A stretch of DNA of 6,001 nucleotides from a bacterium HR27 (GTDB lineage Bacteria > Chloroflexota > Chloroflexia > Thermomicrobiales > Thermomicrobiaceae): the NCBI GenBank assembly GCA_002898975.1, contig BEID01000096.1:1-6001 (forward strand), read 5' to 3'. Shown piece by piece: positions 1 to 4,620 of this stretch; the stretch's first letter is position 1; each line of letters starts with the position of its first letter. The notes beneath the pieces were generated by a model. That model ran no database searches. It was not told where the DNA came from and was given only the letters and a program-made list of their open reading frames with translations. Made by a program: the position numbers and the translations under genes.

Positions 1-185
1 CCTCGCTCGTTCAGAGGGAACACGCACAAATGCGGGGCCACAACGCGAAGAGCGCGTTCATCGTCGGGCACGGTGCCAGAGGAAACGGTCGCTGGTTCAT
101 TGCACTCTGCCAGATGGATTGCATGGCTCCCAGCTGCCTCCGCCCTGACGACTATGCGGACCTTCGCGTTCCTTAACGCTACCAC
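1..185 (-). CDS. Possible partial minus-strand ORF, unidentified
   Basis: A minus-strand frame is open from about position 251 to the left edge, with a GTG at 185-183 as its first plausible start. The translation reads like VVALRNAKVRIVVRAEA and continues off the window. I recognise no family. The only support is openness over about 80 codons and a protein-like composition. No good Shine-Dalgarno site precedes the GTG (a weak GGTGGGA lies about 6 nt upstream), and third-position GC looks lower than in the neighbouring genes. A TTGACA hexamer on the minus strand (205-200) with a poor -10 (TAGCGT, 181-176) would start RNA downstream of that GTG, so it does not support this start. It could equally be a decayed gene or a chance frame. 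Confidence 0.2.
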   Translation of the reverse strand, partial: MVALRNAKVRIVVRAEAAGSHAIHLAECNEPATVSSGTVPDDERALRVVAPHLCVFPLNER

Positions 186-326
186 AGCGTCCCACCGGTT
201 GTCAAGCTTCCCACACGCCCAGGAAACACGCGTCGCTCGCCGCGACTTTCACCCTCGCCTCCCCGCTGCGGTAGTATCCGATTCACCTGGTACGAACTGC
301 GCCGCACTGTACGCCAGGAGGATCGT
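186..326. promoter_or_regulatory. Upstream region of the DmdA-like gene, weak promoter
   Basis: No gene is supported here. A -10-like TAGTAT lies at 272-277, about 50 nt before the ATG at 327. The best upstream partner is a poor TTTCAC at 247-252 with a 19-bp spacer, so the promoter call is weak. The ribosome-binding site AGGAGG at 316-321 is strong and sits 5 nt before the ATG, which fixes that start. Confidence 0.3.
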
Positions 327-1499
327 ATGCAGCGAGAGCTACCGGCCGTTCCCGTCCTCCGCTCGCTCCGGACCGGGACGTCGCTCTACTTTCCCGCTTC
401 GTCCCGGCACCAGCCGCGTGCCTACACCGTGTTTCACCGCCGGCTCCTCCCCGCGCTCTATACCGACCCGCTCGACGAATACCGTGCACTCACCGAAGGT
501 GTCGTCCTCTGGGATATCGGCACCGAGATTCCGCTCGAAGTGAGCGGCCCGGCCGCCCTCACGTTCCTCGACTACGCCGTCACGCGCGACCTCACCCGCT
601 GCCCGGTCGGCGAGTGCCGCTACGTCTTCGTCACCGATCAGCATGGCGGGATTGTCAACGATCCGGTCGTCGTCCGCCTGGAGGAGCAGCGCTTCTGGCT
701 CATGCCGTCCGATAGTGATCTCCTCCTCTGGCTGCGCGCCCTCGCTGCCGCCTGGCAGGCCGACGTGACCATCCGGCCCGTCGACACCGCACCTCTCCAG
801 ATTCGTGGTCCGCGCGCCCGCGCGGTGATCCGCGCACTCACTGGCGACACGGTCGCCGACTTGCCCTACTACCGCTTCGCCTGGACCCGTATCGGCTCGT
901 TCGAGGTTCTGGTCACCCGCACCGGCTTTTCGGGCGAACTCGGGTACGAACTCATGCCGCTCGATGGCTCCCGCACCGGTCCCGACTTCTGGGAGACCGT
1001 CCTGGCTGCCGGCCGACCCTTCGGCATCCGGGTCGCTGCTCCCAGCCAGATTCGCCGGATCGAGGCCGGAATCTTCTCCTATTGGGTCGATATGACGCTG
1101 GAGACGACCCCGCTCGAACTGACTGGTTACGAGTGGATGGTGAACTTCCGTAAGCCGCGCTTCGTCGGTCGCGACTCCCTGGAACGCATCAGGCACGAGG
1201 GTCCACGCTGCAAGGTCGTCGGCATCACCATCGACGGCGACCCGCCACCCGAATTCTGGGGCGGGCTGCTGGCCGAGCCACTGCCCGTCTCGCTGCCCGG
1301 TGCGAGCGAGCCCGTCGGCCGTGTCACGTCGGCCTGCCTCTCGCCAGCGCTCGGTCGGATCGTCGGCTTCGCCCGCCTTCCAGCCACGTTCGCGACACCC
1401 GGTAGCGAGATCGTCGTGCAGACAAGCACCGGATTGCGCTCAGGGCGGGTCGTCCCGACCCCCTTCGTCGATCCCGAGAAGCGGCGGGTCAAGAGCTGA
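327..1499 (+). CDS. GcvT-fold aminomethyltransferase/demethylase, DmdA-like
   Basis: This 390-residue protein has the fold of glycine-cleavage T proteins, which move one-carbon groups to tetrahydrofolate in the cytoplasm. The main folate-binding domain spans about residues 33-275 and the C-terminal barrel about 295-380. Visible signatures are AYTVFHRRLLP (32-42), LWDIG (61-65), HGGIVNDP (106-113), GFSGELGYEL (200-209) and RRIEAGIFSYWVDM (243-256). Asn111 stands where classical T proteins have the first of two Asp in GGI-x-DD. From memory, this pattern together with YTV-LLP and the IE-G-SY-DM stretch matches dimethylsulfoniopropionate demethylase DmdA and its relatives better than true GcvT. 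No gcvH or gcvP partner is next to it, which also argues against a glycine-cleavage role. The start is fixed by AGGAGG 5 nt upstream. The substrate cannot be read from sequence: DMSP, a methoxylated compound, sarcosine-like amines or a YgfZ-like role remain possible. The family is sure, the subfamily moderately so. Confidence 0.88.
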   Translation: MQRELPAVPVLRSLRTGTSLYFPASSRHQPRAYTVFHRRLLPALYTDPLDEYRALTEGVVLWDIGTEIPLEVSGPAALTFLDYAVTRDLTRCPVGECRYVFVTDQHGGIVNDPVVVRLEEQRFWLMPSDSDLLLWLRALAAAWQADVTIRPVDTAPLQIRGPRARAVIRALTGDTVADLPYYRFAWTRIGSFEVLVTRTGFSGELGYELMPLDGSRTGPDFWETVLAAGRPFGIRVAAPSQIRRIEAGIFSYWVDMTLETTPLELTGYEWMVNFRKPRFVGRDSLERIRHEGPRCKVVGITIDGDPPPEFWGGLLAEPLPVSLPGASEPVGRVTSACLSPALGRIVGFARLPATFATPGSEIVVQTSTGLRSGRVVPTPFVDPEKRRVKS

Positions 1500-1549
1500 G
1501 GCTCGCCACCCAGTAACCCTAATCTTCCGCCGCGCAGGTTTCGCTCGGA

Positions 1550-1590
1550 CTGCGCAACGCAGGGCGCGGTGCAGCGCCCTACGTTTCTCC
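1550..1590 (+). terminator. GC hairpin after the DmdA-like gene
   Basis: AGGGCGC (1561-1567) pairs perfectly with GCGCCCT (1574-1580) around a GGTGCA loop, and ACGTTTCTCC follows. An overlapping smaller hairpin, CTGCG-CAA-CGCAG, lies at 1550-1562. The position, about 60 nt after the stop codon, suits an intrinsic terminator, but the T tract is poor. The core palindrome also resembles the dispersed GGGCGC/GCGCCC palindromic repeats common in such genomes. Confidence 0.5.
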
Positions 1591-1623
1591 ACAGTGCAGC
1601 ACCAGCCTATTCTGTCGACACGC

Positions 1624-1652
1624 TTGCCACCCGGCAGCCGCTCGATTAGAAT
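1624..1652 (+). promoter_or_regulatory. Sigma-70-type promoter of the arsR operon
   Basis: TTGCCA (1624-1629) matches the -35 consensus at 5 of 6 positions. After a 17-bp spacer, TAGAAT (1647-1652) matches the -10 consensus at 5 of 6. The expected transcription start is near 1659-1660, giving a leader of about 50 nt before the TTG start at 1710. The -10 overlaps the left arm of the palindrome at 1648-1673, so a bound repressor would block polymerase. Confidence 0.75.
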
Positions 1653-1673
1653 ATTCGCGCATGCGAATATTCT
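1648..1673. promoter_or_regulatory. Palindromic operator, likely ArsR-family site
   Basis: AGAATATTCGC (1648-1658) and GCGAATATTCT (1663-1673) form a perfect 11-bp inverted repeat around GCAT. The site lies over the -10 and the predicted transcription start, directly before the ArsR-type gene, as expected for autorepression. It contains ATTC-N8-GAAT, the pattern I recall for operators of the sulfide/persulfide sensor SqrR. I saw no second copy elsewhere in the window. Confidence 0.75.
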
Positions 1674-1683
1674 TGCATGCGCG
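1656..1683 (+). repeat. Second, overlapping inverted repeat in the leader
   Basis: CGCGCATGC (1656-1664) and GCATGCGCG (1675-1683) are perfect 9-bp inverted repeats with a 10-nt loop. They share bases with the operator, so the two dyads exclude each other as structures. With transcription starting near 1659, RNA could still pair GCATGC (1659-1664) with GCATGC (1675-1680) close to its 5' end. This may extend the operator, stabilise the 5' end or be incidental. Confidence 0.45.
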
Positions 1684-1693
1684 CACAGACCGG

Positions 1694-1712
1694 AAGGGAG
1701 GAAACCACGTTG
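1694..1712 (+). promoter_or_regulatory. Ribosome-binding site that fixes a TTG start
   Basis: AAGGGAGGA (1694-1702) ends 7 nt before the TTG at 1710-1712. The in-frame ATG at 1677 has no Shine-Dalgarno sequence and lies within the inverted repeat of the leader, so TTG is preferred. Using the ATG would add 11 residues. Confidence 0.75.
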
Positions 1713-2066
1713 AACCTCGACGAACGCGAGCGTCGGCGCGAACTCTATCGCCTCCAGGCGATGCTCTGCCAGGTGCTCGCCGACCCCACCCGGATCGAGC
1801 TGATCGAGCTACTCGGCGAGGGACCGAAGGCCGTCAAGGAGCTGGCCCAGGCGACCGGTCAGCGGCAAGCCAAGATCAGCCAGCACCTCGCCGTCTTGCG
1901 CCAGCGCGGCCTCGTCCACGCCCAGCGTGTCGGCACCGAAATGCACTATTCGCTCACCGACCGGCGCATCCTCGATGCCTGCCACCTGACCCGCGAACTC
2001 CTGCTCGATCAACTGCTCCGGCAGGGTGAGTTCGCCGAATCCGTGCTGCTCGGGGAACGGGGGTGA
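1710..2066 (+). CDS. ArsR-family winged-helix repressor, possible thiol sensor
   Basis: This 118-residue protein has the length and layout of ArsR/SmtB repressors. ADPTRIELIELL (24-35) is the typical early helix. The recognition region is ELAQATGQRQAKISQHLAVL (44-63), followed by the wing GLVHAQRVGTEMHYSL (67-82) and a C-terminal dimer helix. The usual metal motifs are missing: there is no Cys-x-Cys in the DNA-binding helix and no clear Asp/His set in the last helix. The only cysteines are Cys20, before ADPTR, and Cys91, in the last helix. Both could lie near the dimer interface and form a disulfide or polysulfide bridge. In BigR and SqrR the reactive pair, as I recall, is about 66 residues apart, and the first Cys falls later in the fold than Cys20. 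The gene leads the operon behind the palindrome it probably binds. It ends 4 nt before the FmdB start. Repressor identity is firm; thiol sensing is inferred. Confidence 0.9.
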   Translation: MNLDERERRRELYRLQAMLCQVLADPTRIELIELLGEGPKAVKELAQATGQRQAKISQHLAVLRQRGLVHAQRVGTEMHYSLTDRRILDACHLTRELLLDQLLRQGEFAESVLLGERG

Positions 2067-2070
2067 GAAC

Positions 2071-2262
2071 GTGCCGATCTACGAGTATCGTTGCCAGCGC
2101 TGCGGCTACCGCTTCGAGAAGCTGGTGCGGCTCGCCCAGGCTGATCAGCCGGTCGTCTGCCCGAACTGCGGTGCCGATGCCACCGAGCGGCTGCTGTCCG
2201 CTTTCTCCGCACGGACGACCGGCGAGGCTGCCACGACGACCTGCTCGACCGGCGGTGGCTGA
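2071..2262 (+). CDS. FmdB-family zinc ribbon protein
   Basis: This 63-residue cytoplasmic protein begins MPIYEYRCQRCGYRFEKL, the hallmark of FmdB-type putative regulatory proteins. Two CxxC knuckles (Cys8/Cys11 and Cys30/Cys33) would bind one zinc. The tail, from about residue 46, is low in complexity and rich in Thr, Ala and Gly, with one free Cys58 near the end. The start is GTG at 2071, which gives exactly the family N-terminus; the purine-rich end of the arsR gene supplies the ribosome-binding site. The 4-nt gap to arsR implies coupled translation. FmdB was named from a formamidase/acetamidase gene neighbourhood, and its biochemical role is not established. Here it sits between a repressor and sulfur-handling genes, so a link to zinc, thiol or persulfide status is reasonable but unproven. 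Confidence 0.9.
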   Translation: MPIYEYRCQRCGYRFEKLVRLAQADQPVVCPNCGADATERLLSAFSARTTGEAATTTCSTGGG

Positions 2263-2278
2263 GCGATCCGCTGGTAAG

Positions 2279-2295
2279 GTGAGCCGTTGGCTCAC
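2279..2295 (+). other. Intercistronic hairpin in the operon
   Basis: GTGAGCC (2279-2285) pairs perfectly with GGCTCAC (2289-2295) around a GTT loop, in the 76-nt gap between the FmdB and DUF302 genes. No T tract follows, so a full terminator is unlikely. It could act as an mRNA processing or stability element that sets different levels of the upstream and downstream genes. Confidence 0.5.
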
Positions 2296-2338
2296 TCCCG
2301 CAGGAGAAGGCGACACGATACGGAAAGGAGCGACAGCC

Positions 2339-2740
2339 ATGTTCGTCGGACGCTACGGCTTCGGTATCGATCTCGATCGCCCCTTCGAAGAAGTGCTGAC
2401 CGCGGTGCAGAACGCCCTCAAAGAGCAAGGGTTCGGTGTCCTCACCACGATCGACGTGAAAGCGACGCTGAAGGAAAAGCTCGGCCTCGACATGGAGCGC
2501 TACGTGATCCTGGGCGCCTGCAATCCACCCCTCGCCCACCGCGCCCTCGAGACCGAACGCGAAGTCGGGCTCTTGCTCCCCTGTAACGTGGTCGTCCGCG
2601 AGGTCAACGGTAAGACCCGTGTCGAAATCGCCGATCCCAAAGCGATGCTCGGCATCGTCGGCAACCCGGCGCTGGACGAACTCGCGAACGAAGCCCGCTC
2701 ACGTCTCGAGCGTGCCCTGCAGACACTCGCATCATCCTGA
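2339..2740 (+). CDS. DUF302 domain protein
   Basis: This 133-residue protein is a single DUF302 domain. The motifs are RYGFGIDLDRPFEEVL (5-20), GFGVLTTIDVKATLKEKLG (31-49), ILGACNPPLAHRAL (57-70), LLLPCNVVV (78-86) and VGNPALDELANEA (107-119). I see no signal peptide or membrane segment, so it is probably cytoplasmic. The start is set by AAGGAG (2325-2330), 8 nt before the ATG. Its stop is followed at once by the ribosome-binding site of the next gene, a 13-nt gap that makes co-transcription very likely. The family has no agreed function. It has two cysteines, Cys61 in GACNP and Cys82 in LPCNV, both in motifs I recall as conserved. In this operon a thiol- or persulfide-linked role is conceivable, but that is inference from neighbours only. 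Confidence 0.88.
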   Translation: MFVGRYGFGIDLDRPFEEVLTAVQNALKEQGFGVLTTIDVKATLKEKLGLDMERYVILGACNPPLAHRALETEREVGLLLPCNVVVREVNGKTRVEIADPKAMLGIVGNPALDELANEARSRLERALQTLASS

Positions 2741-2753
2741 GGAGGAACGAACC

Positions 2754-4151
2754 ATGTACTTCCGACAAATTCTCCGCACCGACATCGGTTGTGCTGCCTA
2801 CCTCGTCGCATCGGACGATACGGGGCTGGCTGCCGTCGTCGACCCGCGCATCGACATGGTCGACGAAATCCTCGAGCTCTTGGAGCGTGAGGGCCTGACC
2901 CTCCGCTACATCGTCGAGACGCACAACCACGCCGACCATGTCTCCGGCCACCACCAGCTGGCCGAGGCGACGGGGGCCACCATCGCGGTCTCTGCGCTCG
3001 CTGGCGTGGCCTACCCGCACCTCCCGCTCCACGACGGCGACGAACTCGAGCTCGGCGAAGTCGTCCTCCGCGCCATCCACACACCCGGTCATCGGCCCGA
3101 GCACGTCGTCATCGCCGTGATCGACCGCTCGCGTGGAAGCGACCCCTGGCTCGTCCTTACCGGCGATACGCTCTTCGTCGGCGACGTCGCCCGCCCCGAC
3201 CTCGCTGTCGATGGCGTCGAGGGAGCAGCCGCGCTCTTCGACTCCTTGCACCAGCGCCTGCTCCAGCTCCCGCCCGGGACACTCGTCTTCCCCGGACACG
3301 TGGCCGGCTCGCTTTGCGGTCGCGTCGCCAACCGGATGACTGGGACGACGATCGGCTTCGAGGCGAGCCACAACCCGGCTCTCCACATTCGTGACCGCGA
3401 CACCTTCGTGCGCTTCATGAACGAGAACTTGCCCGAACGCCCGCCCAATCTCTCGCGCATCGTCGAGCTCAACCGTGGCGCGGCAGTACCACGGACCGGC
3501 GCGACCACTCCACTCACGCCCCAGCGCGTCCGTGAGCTGCTCGAGCAGGGTGCTACGCTGCTCGATGTACGCTCGCCGGCTGCCTTCGCCGCCAGCCACA
3601 TTCCGGGAGCCATCTCGGTCGCACTGGACGGCGGCCAGTTCCAGAACCGGGTCGGACTGGTCCTACCACCCGACCGACCGCTCGTCCTGGTCGTCGAGCG
3701 CGATGAGGACGCGCATCGTGCCGTCCTCATGCTCGCCGTCATCGGCTACGATCAGGTCGTGGGGTACCTCGCAGGCGGCATGCCCGCCTGGGAGCGTGCC
3801 GGTTTTCCCTACCGCACGCTGCCTGTCCTCACTGTCCACGAGCTGGCCCGCTGGCTGAAGGAGCGACGCTTCGTCCAGGTCATCGATGTCCGCGAGCGTT
3901 CCGAATGGATCGAGGGCCATATCGAGGGTGCACGCCACATTCCGTTCTATCGGCTCCTCGACGCTCTCGGTCAGCTGGATTTCAGCCAGCCGCTCGCGCT
4001 GATCTGCGGCTCCGGTACACGAAGCGTCCTCGCCGGAAGCCTGCTGCAAGCGCACGACTTCGATCACGTCTACTCGGTAGAGGGCGGGATGGACGCCTGG
4101 CGCGCTGCCGGCTATCCGGTCGCTCGCGGTGCAGCGGTCAGCGTCTCGTGA
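2754..4151 (+). CDS. MBL-fold persulfide dioxygenase-like protein fused to two rhodanese domains
   Basis: This 465-residue cytoplasmic protein has three domains. Residues 1-250 form a metallo-beta-lactamase fold of the ETHE1/persulfide dioxygenase type: THNHADHVSGHH (56-67), HTPGH (109-113), TGDTLFVGDVARPDL (136-150), FPGHVAGSLCG (179-189) and GFEASHNPAL (201-210). By comparison with human ETHE1 (His79, His135, Asp154), His57, His113 and Asp138 are the likely single-iron ligands. The His57-His113 spacing is the same 56 residues, while about six extra residues (near DRSRGSDPWL) precede Asp138. Residues about 254-352 are a rhodanese domain with DVRSPAAF but VERDEDAH at the active loop and no cysteine, so it is probably inactive. 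Residues about 358-457 are a rhodanese with Cys418 in the CGSGTRS loop, likely active. The expected chemistry is oxidation of a thiol persulfide to sulfite, with sulfane-sulfur transfer by the last domain. GGAGG at 2741-2745 fixes the start. Confidence 0.92.
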   Translation: MYFRQILRTDIGCAAYLVASDDTGLAAVVDPRIDMVDEILELLEREGLTLRYIVETHNHADHVSGHHQLAEATGATIAVSALAGVAYPHLPLHDGDELELGEVVLRAIHTPGHRPEHVVIAVIDRSRGSDPWLVLTGDTLFVGDVARPDLAVDGVEGAAALFDSLHQRLLQLPPGTLVFPGHVAGSLCGRVANRMTGTTIGFEASHNPALHIRDRDTFVRFMNENLPERPPNLSRIVELNRGAAVPRTGATTPLTPQRVRELLEQGATLLDVRSPAAFAASHIPGAISVALDGGQFQNRVGLVLPPDRPLVLVVERDEDAHRAVLMLAVIGYDQVVGYLAGGMPAWERAGFPYRTLPVLTVHELARWLKERRFVQVIDVRERSEWIEGHIEGARHIPFYRLLDALGQLDFSQPLALICGSGTRSVLAGSLLQAHDFDHVYSVEGGMDAWRAAGYPVARGAAVSVS

Positions 4152-4272
4152 CGGGAAGGCTGACCGCATGCCCGATCCCGGGTATGCCCCGGTGAGTATC
4201 CTGGATGTCGGCAGAGTCTGAGAGCTGATAGATCGCGTCGTTTTCCGACGACTCGGGAAGGAACGATAGAGA
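4152..4272 (+). other. 121-nt gap with two small hairpins and a 17-codon ORF
   Basis: The gap before the last rhodanese gene holds CCGGG-TATGC-CCCGG (4178-4192) and CGTCG-TTTTC-CGACG (4236-4250), each with a 5-bp stem. It also holds a tiny open frame at 4168-4221, MPDPGYAPVSILDVGRV, with GGGAAGG 8 nt before its ATG. I find no convincing -35/-10 pair. The rhodanese gene may be reached by read-through from the operon, with the hairpins reducing its expression, or by an unseen promoter. The 17-codon frame could be a leader peptide or chance. Confidence 0.3.
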
Positions 4273-4608
4273 ATGTTGACGCGCTTGTTCGGTCGACCAC
4301 CGGTACCGGAGATCGCTCCCGCTGAGGCGCACGCGCGGCAGCAGCGTGGCGCCCTCGTTATCGATGTTCGCGAACCGCACGAGTGGAATGCCGGTCACAT
4401 TCCGGGTGCCCGGCTCGTCCCACTGGCTGAACTCCCGCGACGCCTCACCGAGTTCGATCCGAACCAGGAGATCGTCCTCGTCTGCCGGAGCGGGAACCGC
4501 TCGGCACAGGCGACGCTGTTGCTCCAACGCGCTGGATTCACCCGCGTCGCCAATTTGGCTGGTGGCATGATCGCCTGGACCCGCGCTGGTCTCCCAGTTA
4601 CCCGGTAA
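4273..4608 (+). CDS. Single-domain rhodanese (sulfurtransferase)
   Basis: This 111-residue protein is one rhodanese domain of the usual PspE/GlpE-like size. It has VIDVREPHEW (29-38), AGHIPGARLVP (40-50), the catalytic loop CRSGNRS with Cys71, and the end motif LAGGMIAWTRAGLPV (95-109). It should carry sulfane sulfur as a Cys71 persulfide and pass it to an acceptor thiol or cyanide. There is no signal peptide, so it is probably cytoplasmic. GGAAGGAA (4256-4263) lies 9 nt before the ATG. It resembles the second fused rhodanese domain of the preceding gene: in the first motif block 16 of 26 positions are identical, and the end block also matches well, so duplication is likely. It ends 12 nt before the stop codon of the convergent reductase gene. 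Placement suggests that it belongs to the same sulfur system. Confidence 0.92.
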   Translation: MLTRLFGRPPVPEIAPAEAHARQQRGALVIDVREPHEWNAGHIPGARLVPLAELPRRLTEFDPNQEIVLVCRSGNRSAQATLLLQRAGFTRVANLAGGMIAWTRAGLPVTR

Positions 4609-4613
4609 CCAGC
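4585..4613. other. Short inverted repeats at the rhodanese stop
   Basis: GTTACC-C-GGTAAC (4597-4609) overlaps the TAA stop of the rhodanese gene, and an outer pair GCTGGT (4585-4590)/ACCAGC (4608-4613) surrounds it. Both lie at the convergent gene junction and could assist transcription termination. The stems are short and no T tract follows, so this is a weak call. Confidence 0.25.
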
Positions 4614-4620
4614 ATCTCGC

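Noticed and set aside
281..297. ATTC-N9-GAAC near the DmdA-like gene as a second operator
   Set aside because: The spacing is 9 rather than 8, the half-sites are imperfect and the flanking arms do not pair.
73..543. Plus-strand open frame overlapping the start of the DmdA-like gene
   Set aside because: Ser/Arg/Pro-rich translation typical of a wrong frame, no ribosome-binding site, and it overlaps the well-supported gene by over 200 nt.
339..1196. Long minus-strand open frame opposite the DmdA-like gene
   Set aside because: It is an antisense shadow in GC-rich DNA. The plus-strand frame has clear family motifs and a strong ribosome-binding site.
1677..1709. ATG at 1677 as the start of the repressor
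   Set aside because: No Shine-Dalgarno sequence, and it lies in the leader inverted repeat. The TTG at 1710 has an excellent site.
2604..3599. Long minus-strand open frame opposite the dioxygenase gene
   Set aside because: No recognisable motif, and the plus strand carries unmistakable metallo-beta-lactamase and rhodanese motifs.
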